From Pseudomonas fildesensis (lineage in GTDB: Bacteria > Pseudomonadota > Gammaproteobacteria > Pseudomonadales > Pseudomonadaceae), in the NCBI RefSeq assembly GCF_001050345.1, contig NZ_LFMW01000024.1:1-64000 (forward strand): a stretch of 64,000 nt of DNA, read 5' to 3'. Shown here piece after piece: positions 17,242 through 26,129 of the stretch. The notes below the pieces were generated by a model, which did not search any database, was not told the DNA's origin, and saw nothing but the letters and a program-made list of their open reading frames with translations. The position numbers were made by a program, and so were the translations under genes. Within the stretch, counting starts at the first letter, position 1; the number at the start of each line of letters is the position of its first letter.

Positions 17242-17865
17242 ACTCGCATTGCAAAACAGAAACCGATGATGCGGAAGGAGCCAAGACAAGCCCGTTCCCG
17301 CGCAACGGTTGAAACAATCATCCAGGCTGGGGCTCGCGTTTTGAGCCGTGAGGGGTGGGCGGGATTCACAACCAATAAAGTTGCAGACCTAGCCGGGGTG
17401 AGCGTCGGCTCTTTGTATCAGTACTATCCAGACAAGCTCTCCTTGGTGGATGCCATTCGCCAGAATCACCTTGATGACTGTCTTTCCATCATGCGAAAAA
17501 TCAAAGCCAAAGGGCTAGCGCCGATGCAGTTCGTGGCTAACATTGTACAGGCCATGATCGAAGCCCATAGCACCTACCCTGGGCTGCATAGGGTATTGCT
17601 TGATGAGGCCCCAAGCTCCGATGACTATCGGAACCCCAATAGCGGATTTGAGATTGAATACTTGGCGTACTATGCAGATGCGGTATCTATTTATCGAAAC
17701 CGTCAGCCCAATAAAGCTGATCACATCACAGCATTAATCATCTCCGACGCGGTTGATGGAGTGATTCATAACGCGGCACGTCGTGGCTTGTTGGATGATC
17801 CCGCGATACAAAGCGAGCTTATCCGTTTGGTCAGCAAGTATTTAGACGAAGGGGTCAATCCCTAG
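17236..17865 (+). CDS. TetR-family transcriptional regulator
   Basis: A 209-residue protein with the N-terminal DNA-binding domain beginning RKEPRQARSRATVETI and the HTH FTTNKVADLAGVSVGSLYQYYPDK. The TTG start is preferred because TAGGAG lies 9 bases upstream; an ATG at 17266 is the alternative. The C-terminal ligand domain is unassigned. It is divergent from the DinB gene and probably controls it. An IS66 remnant lies just downstream. Confidence 0.88.
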   Translation: MSTRIAKQKPMMRKEPRQARSRATVETIIQAGARVLSREGWAGFTTNKVADLAGVSVGSLYQYYPDKLSLVDAIRQNHLDDCLSIMRKIKAKGLAPMQFVANIVQAMIEAHSTYPGLHRVLLDEAPSSDDYRNPNSGFEIEYLAYYADAVSIYRNRQPNKADHITALIISDAVDGVIHNAARRGLLDDPAIQSELIRLVSKYLDEGVNP

Positions 17866-17937
17866 TAGGACGATTACTTATGATGCATGCTGATCGCCCG
17901 GCCACGGCTCACTTCGAACGCCGCTTGGCTACCCGGT

Positions 17938-18476
17938 ATAAGCGTACGGCCAACTCACCTTTCGTAAGTCAGGTCGGTATCCACTGATGCGGCAACAATT
18001 GTCCGATCTCGCTAGCCCGCTGCGTTGGCAGCCGTGCCAACACATCTTTCAGATAGGCATACGGATCATGCCCATTCAGCCGCGCCGACTGGATCAAACT
18101 CATGATCGCCGCGGCCCGTTTTCCGCTGCGTAGCGAGCCTGCAAAGAGCCAGTTCTTGTGTCCAATAGCCCACGGCCGGATCTGGTTCTCGGCCCAATTG
18201 TTGTCAATCGGCACGGCCCCGTCATCGAGGTAGCGCTGCCCAGCGTTTCAGGCTGTAATCAAGCGCTCTGCTGATCGCTGAACCTTCGGGCACAAGATCA
18301 CGTTGGGCGAGCATCCAGGCATGCAGCCTATCCATCACCGGTACGGCTTTTTCTTGCCGTATTCGGCGCCGTAAATCCGGCTCCAAGTAGCGGACTTCGC
18401 TCTCGATTTCGTCTATAAGCTTTCGCAGCTCCCAGTCCTCCATGATTACAACATCTGCTTTTTGCCCGCTCTCCAA
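17938..18476 (-). pseudogene. tnpC: IS66 tnpC remnant (3' end of an IS66 element)
   Basis: On the minus strand, 18222-18476 encodes the TnpC stretch RRRIRQEKAVPVMDRLHAWML to DYSLKRWAAL. After a frame break near 18230 (bases lost inside the usual LTRYLDDG), the C-terminal part continues at 18214-17969 with NNWAENQIR (catalytic Glu region) and ends LLPHQW. The N-terminal ~26 residues of the upper ORF do not match TnpC, so the gene is truncated near 18400. The element tip TAAGCG lies at 17939-17944. It is not functional. Confidence 0.85.
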
Positions 18477-18664
18477 CAGGTTTTCGATTGCCGTTGGCGT
18501 ACTGCCGGTGGGCGGGGATTCTTTAGTTACCAGGCTGATTCCCGTCGTTTTTCATAAAGGGGCACTATGGATTGAATCGCCGCGATGAAGCCTCCTGTCG
18601 TAAAGAGGGTAAGATTTAGCAGTGGGGGCGCGAAAAAATAGGCACTTTTCAAGCAAAGAAGAAA

Positions 18665-18689
18665 TTAAGGATGGTTAAGAAATATTTAG
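18665..18689 (+). promoter_or_regulatory. TTAAG direct repeats before the two-component genes
   Basis: TTAAG (18665), TTAAG (18675) and TTTAG (18685) are spaced exactly 10 bp apart, about 105-130 bp before the regulator start. Five-base repeats separated by five bases are the usual binding pattern of OmpR-family regulators (PmrA/QseB type). A similar set lies before the carboxypeptidase gene. Autoregulation is inference. Confidence 0.5.
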
Positions 18690-18792
18690 TTTACCGTCCG
18701 ATGCACCCTACCTAGGCTGCACTGATCTTTAAAGCCTACGGAGCTTGGAGCTCGCTTGAGCTTTAGGTTTGCAATCGTTGTGTGGAGTAAAA

Positions 18793-19470
18793 ATGAATCG
18801 CGCGCTGGTGATAGAGGACGATGAGGTTACAGCCAAGGCTATTGTTAACACGCTGACCTCCCATGGATTCGATGTTCTATGGACGGCGAACGGTCGTGAT
18901 GGATTATCAGCGGCCATTTCTGGCGGCCATGATGTGATAACACTTGACCGAATGCTGCCTGATTTTGATGGTTTGACGATAATCAGTACGCTGCGAAGCC
19001 TCGGTATTCAGACGCCAGTCTTGATGATCAGCGCATTGTCAGATGTCGATGAGCGGGTCAAAGGGCTTCGTTCAGGGGGCGACGACTACCTGACCAAACC
19101 GTTCTCTACGGTCGAAATGATAGCCAGGGTAGAAGTGCTGCTGAGGCGCCCGCTTGCCGGTGTGAGTGAGCGTCTACTAAGCGTCGGCAACCTACATATT
19201 GATCTTATTGAACAGTCACTCAGTCGCGAGGGCGTGCAGATCCCACTTCTCCCAACCGAGTTCAAACTGCTCACTTATTTCATGCGCAACGCGGGTCAGC
19301 TGGTTACTAGAACCATGCTTTTCCAGGCAGTTTGGGGGTATCACTTCGATCCAGGCACGAACATTATTGATGTCCATATCGGTCGGCTGCGTAAAAAAAT
19401 CGAGGGTGGAAATTCACCCGTTATTCAAACAATACGCGGTTCTGGTTATGTTCTTGCCTCCCAGGAATGA
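18793..19470 (+). CDS. OmpR-family response regulator
   Basis: The protein is 225 residues from the ATG at 18793, preferred because GGAG lies five bases before it; an upstream in-frame start lacks this. The receiver has acidic pocket residues 9-10, phospho-acceptor Asp52 (ITLDRMLP) and Lys in YLTKPF; the C-terminal winged helix ends in HIGRLRKKI and GSGYVL. Its last 23 bases overlap the kinase gene. The pair belongs to the CpxR/QseB/PmrA-like group. Confidence 0.93.
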   Translation: MNRALVIEDDEVTAKAIVNTLTSHGFDVLWTANGRDGLSAAISGGHDVITLDRMLPDFDGLTIISTLRSLGIQTPVLMISALSDVDERVKGLRSGGDDYLTKPFSTVEMIARVEVLLRRPLAGVSERLLSVGNLHIDLIEQSLSREGVQIPLLPTEFKLLTYFMRNAGQLVTRTMLFQAVWGYHFDPGTNIIDVHIGRLRKKIEGGNSPVIQTIRGSGYVLASQE

Positions 19471-20857
19471 GCGTTGGCGTTCCTCCAATAGCCGCCTTCT
19501 TGGGCTCTACGCCTTGTTTTTTATCGCTTGGGGAGCCGTTTTTACAGGTGTGCTTTATTGGAAAATCTCAACCTACCTCGGAGCTGTTGCCGAGCGGACA
19601 TTGATGCAGCGAGCCCACTATTACCAAAAAATTGATGATGCCAGCCTAAAAGACGAGTTGGCCGCTAGTGAGGTGTATTCGACGTCGGGGATCGATGCCT
19701 ACGGCTTATTTGAAGCTGACGGCACCCATATCGCCGGCGACCTGCTTCGTTTGCGAGCAAGTCTGCCAGGTGACGGCCAGGTACATTATCTCGAGAGAGG
19801 ATTGAGCATCGCATTGCCACGAGAGCAAACCCGAAGCAGCCATGCGCTGATGCAGCATCGTGACGATGGTCGAATTTTGATCCTGTCGCGCGATGGGGGC
19901 TCTATCTCCGCAGTCGGCGGTATTATCGAGCAAGCATTATTTTGGGGGTTTTCCCTTACCCTTATCCCTGGGCTGATAGGTTGGTGGCTCTTGAGGCGAA
20001 GACCCTTACGCAGGGTACAGCGACTCCAAAGCTGCACTGAAAGTATCGTATCGGGCAATCTCGGCGAACGCCTTCCGCTGTCTCTACGCCGCGATGAGCT
20101 CGACATGTTGGCCAATGCTGTCAACGTCATGCTCGAGCATATAGAGCAGCTTATGCATGAGGTAAAGGGGGCGTGTGACGGTATTGCGCACGATCTGCGT
20201 ACTCCCCTGACTCGCCTGCGTGCCCATCTTGACCAGCTACAGCAGTTACCCCTGGATAGCTCTCATGCAGAGACCTTGAACATGGCACTGGAAGAAAGCG
20301 AATCCATCATGTTGCGCTTCCAAGGGCTGCTGCGAATATCTGAACTTGAAGATACGAGGAGAAGGTCAGGATTTGAATCTTTTCAACCTGCGGCCCTAAT
20401 AACGCAGGCGCACGAATTTTTCGAACCGTTGGCACAGGAACAGGGGCTAACACTGCTCCTTAATATTTCAGCGGATCTTCCGGCTTTATCGGGTGATGTT
20501 TCTCTTCTGTTCGAGGCGTTGGTTAATCTTTTGGATAACGCCATCAAATTTACTCCCGAGGGTGGTGTCATTCACTTTAGGGGCTATCTGGCGGGTAACT
20601 CGCTCAATATCGAGGTCTCTGATAATGGCCCTGGAATCCCTGAGGGAGAGCGTGAAAGCGTGATTCGCAGGCTTTATCGCGTCGACGCTACTCGCCAGCA
20701 ACCTGGGCATGGGTTGGGGCTTTCTCTGGTATCGGCAATCGTTCGGTTGCATGGGTTCGTATTGAGCATCCAAGAATCACCGCGTAGTTGCGGAGCCACG
20801 GTGTCGATTATCTGTCCTTTGCCAGAGGTGAAAGCATTCCTTGCCGCGCCAAGTTAA
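19448..20857 (+). CDS. Sensor histidine kinase (QseC/PmrB-like)
   Basis: The protein is 469 residues from the ATG at 19448, which overlaps the regulator gene. TM helices are at about 17-37 and 158-182 around a ~115-residue periplasmic part. A HAMP region follows, with the H-box His248 in GIAHDLRTPLTRL, the N-box NLLDNAIKF and the G-boxes DNGPGIP and GLGLSL. The upstream frame is open but has no sensible start, and the membrane-protein N-terminus fits this one. Signal unknown; the downstream D,D-carboxypeptidase suggests an envelope or cell-wall cue. Confidence 0.92.
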   Translation: MFLPPRNERWRSSNSRLLGLYALFFIAWGAVFTGVLYWKISTYLGAVAERTLMQRAHYYQKIDDASLKDELAASEVYSTSGIDAYGLFEADGTHIAGDLLRLRASLPGDGQVHYLERGLSIALPREQTRSSHALMQHRDDGRILILSRDGGSISAVGGIIEQALFWGFSLTLIPGLIGWWLLRRRPLRRVQRLQSCTESIVSGNLGERLPLSLRRDELDMLANAVNVMLEHIEQLMHEVKGACDGIAHDLRTPLTRLRAHLDQLQQLPLDSSHAETLNMALEESESIMLRFQGLLRISELEDTRRRSGFESFQPAALITQAHEFFEPLAQEQGLTLLLNISADLPALSGDVSLLFEALVNLLDNAIKFTPEGGVIHFRGYLAGNSLNIEVSDNGPGIPEGERESVIRRLYRVDATRQQPGHGLGLSLVSAIVRLHGFVLSIQESPRSCGATVSIICPLPEVKAFLAAPS

Positions 20858-20879
20858 ATTTATTTTAACCTGGGTTAAT
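20854..20879 (+). promoter_or_regulatory. TTAA direct repeats before the carboxypeptidase gene
   Basis: TTAAA (20854), TTAAC (20865) and TTAAT (20875) lie about 65-90 bp before the start of the carboxypeptidase gene, with 11- and 10-bp periods. They resemble the repeats before the regulator gene at 18665, so the two-component system may control both. The first repeat overlaps the kinase stop codon. Confidence 0.45.
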
Positions 20880-20941
20880 TTGAGCGATCACAAGTCCTAA
20901 CTTAGTTTGGCGCGTCTTTCTGCTATCCGAGGCGGGCACTT

Positions 20942-22162
20942 GTGAAACACCCTAAATTGCGGCTTACACTCATTCTTGTGTGTTCTTTTTTGACACCAGC
21001 TTGGGCGGCTCGAGTATCAACCCCAAGTCCTGCGTCACCTACCCCGAGAGCGATGATCCCCGCAGCACCGCAACTGAGCGCAAAATCCTGGGTGCTTATG
21101 GATGCAGCGACCGGTACGGTTATAGATAGTCAAAACGCCGATATGCGCTTGCCCCCAGCCAGTCTGACCAAATTGATGACGGTTTATGTCGCTACCAATG
21201 AGATACAGGCTGGGCGCCTCAAGGTCGACGACCCGGTCACTGTTAGTGAGAATGCCTGGAGAACGGGCGGTTCTAGAATGTTTCTTGATCCAGGCGCCGT
21301 TGTGCCTGTGCAAGACCTACTGCGCGGTGTGGTGATCGACTCTGGCAATGACGCCAGTGTGGCGCTATCTGAGCATATCGCGGGTAGCGAAGATGCGTTT
21401 GCTGGGTTGATGAATGTCATAGCTAATAAACTTGGGCTGACTGACACCCACTTTGTGAACCCTACAGGCTTGCCGGCACCTGAACATTATTCTTCAGCTC
21501 ATGATATGGCTCGGCTTGCACGGGCGATCATCACCGATGAGTCAGCTTACTACTCGTTGTACGCGCACAAGTATTTCACCTGGAACAACATCCGCCAACC
21601 CAATCGGAATCTTCTCCTTTGGCGCGATCCGAGTGTTGACGGCCTCAAGACTGGCCATACCGAGGAAGCCGGATACTGCATGGTGACTTCTGCTGTTCGT
21701 GATGGGCGGCGTCTAATCAGTGCGGTATTTGGCTCGACCACGATGAATAGTCGTGCGGAAGATGCTCAAAAGATCCTGAGCTATGGCTTTCGCAATTTTG
21801 AGACGAATACCTATCAGAAAGGTGGGAAAATTTTAGCTCAACCGCGACTGTGGAAAGGCGTCAAGGACGTAATCTCTGTTGGCTTACGCGATGATGTGAC
21901 ACTCACGCTACCCAGGAATAGTGGTCGCAAGGTAGAAACGCGCCTACACATTAATAACGCTCTACAAGCTCCTATTGCTGTCGGCGATGTAGTCGGGAGT
22001 TTTGAGCTGTATGACGGTGTAAATAAACTTACTACCCGATCCCTCATAGCGTTAGAAGCGGGAAAAGCAGGTGGTTGGTGGGTGCGTGCTTGGGACACAC
22101 TCCATCTTTTTTTTGCAGGATTGTTTGATGTAAAGGACGACACTGGAGAGGTCAAGGCCTGA
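20942..22162 (+). CDS. D-alanyl-D-alanine carboxypeptidase, PBP5/6 type (peptidase S11)
   Basis: A periplasmic enzyme that trims the terminal D-Ala of peptidoglycan pentapeptides. It has an N-terminal signal peptide (cleavage about residue 22), SxxK at Ser74-Lys77 (SLTK), SGN at 134-136, KTG at 236-238, and a C-terminal PBP5-like domain. The amphipathic tail WWVRAWDTLHLFFAGLF should anchor it to the inner membrane. The Pro-rich linker at 26-45 is longer than usual. GTG is the start. The 84-bp gap after the kinase holds TTAA repeats, which suggests regulation by the neighbouring two-component system. It is probably a second, inducible copy. Confidence 0.92.
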   Translation: MKHPKLRLTLILVCSFLTPAWAARVSTPSPASPTPRAMIPAAPQLSAKSWVLMDAATGTVIDSQNADMRLPPASLTKLMTVYVATNEIQAGRLKVDDPVTVSENAWRTGGSRMFLDPGAVVPVQDLLRGVVIDSGNDASVALSEHIAGSEDAFAGLMNVIANKLGLTDTHFVNPTGLPAPEHYSSAHDMARLARAIITDESAYYSLYAHKYFTWNNIRQPNRNLLLWRDPSVDGLKTGHTEEAGYCMVTSAVRDGRRLISAVFGSTTMNSRAEDAQKILSYGFRNFETNTYQKGGKILAQPRLWKGVKDVISVGLRDDVTLTLPRNSGRKVETRLHINNALQAPIAVGDVVGSFELYDGVNKLTTRSLIALEAGKAGGWWVRAWDTLHLFFAGLFDVKDDTGEVKA

Positions 22163-22240
22163 GTCAAAAAGGGCTATTTCGAGCAGGCTGAAGTTTTGCT
22201 GGCAGAGATGCTCCGATACCACGTTATGGCTGAGTTTTGC

Positions 22241-22777
22241 TCATATGATGGCAAGGTAGACCATGAGCAAAGCTCCCAGGACGGCAGTGAGCACATTCAC
22301 TGTAGGCCCAGAGTTGATGCTGTAACCCTCCGGGATTTCGACAGCCTTCAGAGATTTAACCACGCGCTTGTACTGCCAGGATGACCAGCATGCAGCCCAT
22401 GAACAGAGCATGAAATAGGACAGGCCTATCCAGACTGAAAAGTGTCTTTCTGGGCTGGCAATGACTCCGGAATGAAGTCGTTGAATACAACAGCGAGGAG
22501 TGCCGTAGCCACCCCTAGAAGGGAGAATAGGGAGGCAATGAACCACAGCCGTTTGTTGAGTTGATTCGTTATCCCAACGCCAACGAGCGATCATGTGCAA
22601 TCCTTCAGTGACTCCCGAGCCTTCGATCCGCCTGAACTCAATGGCGCTCTCGGGGCGACCGCGCCTGGCAAGTTGGCAGACGAGTTCCTCGAAAGACAAT
22701 CTTTGCCCATCGTCCTTTCCGAGGATTTTTGAATAGTCCATTAAACGTCCATCTGAAAGCCGGATTTTAAGCGCCAA
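22241..22777 (-). pseudogene. Membrane protein gene with two compensating frameshifts
   Basis: One frame is open for 178 codons, but the middle (about 22430-22570) makes an odd Cys/Gly/Arg-rich segment. In another frame the same DNA encodes a clear membrane helix, with NKRLWFIASLFSLLGVATA, followed by NDFIPESLPAQ and a TAG at 22428-22426. The flanking parts fit a protein with helices near its C-terminus (YFMLCSWAACW and VLTAVLGALLMVYLAII). The gene therefore appears to have gained two opposite frame changes near 22570 and 22430. No family was recognised. Confidence 0.5.
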
Positions 22778-22899
22778 GGCACTGTTCCCATTAGGGCTAG
22801 GTACTCAGTTGCTAGCGATAAGTTTCACGTCTACCCAGTGGCTCTGATACATACCTGTGAACACTTCACGAAGCGTTTGCATCAAGTATCGGGTCGCGG

Positions 22900-23154
22900 A
22901 TGAGCCAGTATGTTGACATCATGTCTTATTCGAATATTTTCGTGGGCAGAGAAAATTTGGCTGCGAGTATGCGCTGGAAAGATTTGACGATAAATGGAAG
23001 AAAAGTCTTCATGGCACACCTTCAGCCTACCGTGCGGACATTCCAGATAGGAGATCGCGGCGTCAGTGTTGAATTCACCTTCGGATTCCATTGCTTTAAG
23101 GGCAACAAGGAAAACAGGCCGCTGATCGTTAATCCGAAAACCAAGGAGGAGTGA
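22900..23154 (+). pseudogene. Hypothetical protein, probably truncated by a nonsense codon
   Basis: The frame encodes 84 residues, including KVFMAHLQPTVRTFQIGDR and VEFTFGFHCFK. These look like the N-terminal half of longer proteins that I associate with accessory regions, which continue with an RYFC motif. Here TGA (23152-23154) stands exactly before the codons for YFC, so an Arg codon may have mutated to stop. After it the frame degenerates. The following 390 bp to 23543 hold nothing else I can support. The family name is uncertain. Confidence 0.35.
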
Positions 23155-23543
23155 TATTTCTGCCCTAGCATCGCGAAAAAAAGAGCGATGAGCAGCGGCT
23201 CCCAGATCGCTCCGCCTACAGGATCTCCACACACTGCCATTGCGGCTTTACGCCCGCTACAGAAGTGGAAGCGCGTTTCCATTGGGTGAAAGACGCTGGT
23301 GGGGGCAGCCAGTGAGTAAAAATATCGATGAGATCAGGACTGGGATGGTAATACTTTGAGATTTGGTAAACACATTTTGTCCTTAATTTATGTCAGACCA
23401 CGCCAATGGTGTCCAAATCTTTGTTTCCTGGGCTCGATCAGTCGCCTTCTGATCATACATGCCAGGGCAACGTTGAATGACCCGCAGGGCTCAAGCGAGT
23501 AAGCTGCCCGGCTATCCGACAACTACTCAGGAAGAGGTCAAGT

Positions 23544-24041
23544 GTGTTCGATCATCCGGTCTGTACCGAAATCGCCGAATGGTTCTCTCGATTCGACATA
23601 GCTGAGGTGTCATACAGCGTCTGCTCTATCGATCTGATGACCGAACCACCTGAGCATTGGTTTTTCAAGCGCAACAAATTGCGGCCTGACAGCCTTAAGC
23701 TCGATCTGTGTATCCCATCCAGTGGTAACTGGCGCGTCGACCTGTCACGTCATGACGACCTATTCAATGTCCAGTGGCGCCCGAATGATGATCTGCGTAT
23801 TGAGTCTCAGCAGCTACGCTACCGTAAGCTCGTCAGGTGGCCACGCATGCAGAGGCTTATGGACTTTCCACTGCTGGCAGAGCAGTTGGAACAGTGTCTT
23901 GAGATTCAATTCCTTCGCCACGTCGATTTTGGCGCACGCTTACTGAAGCCCAATGAGCTAGCGCGCAATGCAAAAATCCAGCAGTGGTTGGCACCCTGCG
24001 CTGACACCTTTGGCTGGGACAGGAGAATGCATTCTGAATAA
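23544..24041 (+). CDS. Hypothetical protein, 165 residues
   Basis: The start is GTG, with GGAAGAGG about 8 bases upstream. The protein is soluble, rich in Trp, Arg and Leu, and shows no motif I recognise (MFDHPVCTEIAEWFSRFD at the start). It is orphaned between decayed genes. Size and composition would fit a toxin-immunity or similar accessory protein, but nothing shows that directly. Confidence 0.5.
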   Translation: MFDHPVCTEIAEWFSRFDIAEVSYSVCSIDLMTEPPEHWFFKRNKLRPDSLKLDLCIPSSGNWRVDLSRHDDLFNVQWRPNDDLRIESQQLRYRKLVRWPRMQRLMDFPLLAEQLEQCLEIQFLRHVDFGARLLKPNELARNAKIQQWLAPCADTFGWDRRMHSE

Positions 24042-24194
24042 AGCTACGCGGGTTAGCCCTCCTCTTTATTGCGCTCAAACGTAACCGTCTGGGCAAGGCC
24101 CCTTTTGTCGTTGATGCGACCAAATCAACCAATCACATGAACAGGATCGCAGGCCCAGTCGGTCACACGGTGTAAGTGACAGAAATAGGCTCTA

Positions 24195-24953
24195 TCAGGC
24201 TCCGGCGGGGACGCTCATCCCTCCATCCGCCATGACGACGGCGCCCAAAATATAAGATGCCCGCTCTGAGGCTAGAAACGCGACGACTTCAGCGATTTCC
24301 TCGGGCTGAGCGGCACGTTTGATCGGCGTCTTTTCACCATGCTGGGCAAGGAACCCAGGGCCGTCTTCAACAACATCGTTGAGAATATTGGTCACAACAT
24401 CTCCGGAGCCGACTGCATTGACGCGTATACCGTAGTCAATGACCTCCAGGGCCAATGTGCGAGTCAGCTGGGCCAGCGCACCTTTTGAAGCGGTATAAGC
24501 CGCAATCGTAGGGAACGCCTGGTAAGCCGCATAGGACGCGATGTTGACAATGGCCCCCGTTCGATTCGGGATCATCGCCTTTATGGCTTCCCGAGCATGT
24601 AAAAATGCCGCCGTGACATTGACGGCCTGGATACGCTCCCAATCATCGCGAGTCATGTCCACGACCAATTTGTTTATGATGATCCCGGCGTTATTGACCA
24701 ATATATCCAGACGGCCAAAGTGTGCTATCGCTGTCGCCACTGCTGTTTCGGCAGCGCCATCTTCAGTGATATCCGCAATCAGTGGAACTAGGCCGGGCCG
24801 GGCGAGTTGCTCGACTGTCGGACTTTTGTCTTCAGCTACCACTTTAGCCCCGCGCTCATGCAGCATCAGGGCGACAGCCCGGCCAATCCCACTCGCTGCA
24901 CCGGTCACCAGAACCACCCGACCTCCGAATTCACCACGTGTATCAACCGTCAT
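24195..24953 (-). CDS. Short-chain dehydrogenase/reductase (classical SDR)
   Basis: The protein is 252 residues from the ATG at 24953, chosen because GGAGA precedes it; the longer upstream frame begins with a Cys/Ser-rich stretch that is not SDR-like. It shows the cofactor motif GAASGIG, the NNAG motif, catalytic Ser in NIASYAAY, and YTASK. It is divergent from the AraC-type regulator at 25123, which is the likely controller. The substrate is unknown. Confidence 0.9.
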   Translation of the reverse strand: MTVDTRGEFGGRVVLVTGAASGIGRAVALMLHERGAKVVAEDKSPTVEQLARPGLVPLIADITEDGAAETAVATAIAHFGRLDILVNNAGIIINKLVVDMTRDDWERIQAVNVTAAFLHAREAIKAMIPNRTGAIVNIASYAAYQAFPTIAAYTASKGALAQLTRTLALEVIDYGIRVNAVGSGDVVTNILNDVVEDGPGFLAQHGEKTPIKRAAQPEEIAEVVAFLASERASYILGAVVMADGGMSVPAGA

Positions 24954-25122
24954 CTTTCTCTCCAGAGAAGGCATCCAGCAGCAACAACTGCTGCTGTAGA
25001 CGACGGCACCTTCTCCCATTCTTTCGCGCGGATCTGCCGCATTTTTGCCGGGCTGTCGGGATTTTGCTTTTAGTCGCCTGGACTCGCTACTCTGTCGACC
25101 CATCACTCGCGAAAAACATGCC

Positions 25123-26055
25123 ATGGCAACGCTTGGCCAACCATCCCGTTCAGATCATCATGAGCGGATTCCCGCCCATAAAATGCCGGACTACCTACCC
25201 GCTACGGCCCATCAGCCTTTTGGCCAAAGTTTGAACTCGCAGGTGCAGGTACAGATATTCAGGCATCGAACCACCCAGCAGAGTCTGATGATTCCTGCTG
25301 TCGCAGAACCTCTGCTTGTTCTGATCGTTTCAGGTGCTGCCGTCATAGAAGAGCGCATTGGGAACGAAGAGTGGACGGCCACCCCTGTCGCTGCTGGCGA
25401 CTTTTTTCTGACAACGTCACCCCTCCCCTATGAAATGCGATGGCAAACAGAAAGCGATGGGGGCTTTGAAGTGATGCATGTCTATCTCAGCCAGCATTTG
25501 CTGGATCTTGCCGCGCGGGATATTGTTTCGTGTCCCGACGGAGTCCAGCGGCTACGAGAGGTATCCGGCGAACGAGATCCCGAAGTTACGGGGCTGATGA
25601 GATCCCTCTATCACGAAGTGACTTCAAACCCGCAAGCCAGCTCTCTGTACCTACAAGGCGTAGGCCAAGCGCTTGCTGTGCATTTGTCCCGACGCTATGG
25701 CGACGGCAGCGAACCGTCCAAACGTATGAACGCCTTGCCGGCCTACAAACTCCATAAGGCCATTGCGACCCTGCAAACAGGGATGGACAGTGCATTCAGC
25801 CTGGAAAGACTGGCATCCGAAGCGGGCATGAGCGTTTCGCACTTCAGCCGCCTGTTCAAGAAAGCAACAGGACGGAGCCCATCCCAGTACTTTATTCATC
25901 TTCGGATGGAAACGGCGCGGGAGCTGCTTCTGGAATCCGACCTCAGCATCCTGAACGTCGCGCTTGAGGTTGGCTATGCCAGCCCAAGTTATTTCGCTCA
26001 ATTGTTCAGACGTCATACCGGCATAACGCCGCGTGAATACCGTCGTAGGAGTTAG
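25123..26055 (+). CDS. AraC-family transcriptional regulator
   Basis: The protein is about 310 residues from the ATG at 25123; other in-frame starts (25045, 25183) cannot be excluded because no strong ribosome-binding site is seen. The N-terminal half is a cupin-like AraC_N domain (PVAAGDFFLTTS). The C-terminal half has two HTHs, SLERLASEAGMSVSHFSRLFK and the signature ending GYASPSYFAQLFRRHTGITPREYR. It is divergent from the SDR and probably activates it, and perhaps once the FdhA-like gene downstream. Confidence 0.85.
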   Translation: MATLGQPSRSDHHERIPAHKMPDYLPATAHQPFGQSLNSQVQVQIFRHRTTQQSLMIPAVAEPLLVLIVSGAAVIEERIGNEEWTATPVAAGDFFLTTSPLPYEMRWQTESDGGFEVMHVYLSQHLLDLAARDIVSCPDGVQRLREVSGERDPEVTGLMRSLYHEVTSNPQASSLYLQGVGQALAVHLSRRYGDGSEPSKRMNALPAYKLHKAIATLQTGMDSAFSLERLASEAGMSVSHFSRLFKKATGRSPSQYFIHLRMETARELLLESDLSILNVALEVGYASPSYFAQLFRRHTGITPREYRRRS

Positions 26056-26129
26056 GTTCAGGTGCACTGGTATGAACGGCCTACAGCAAGCATCCGTTGT
26101 TGACCTTGCGCGATTAAGCCTGATGCCAC

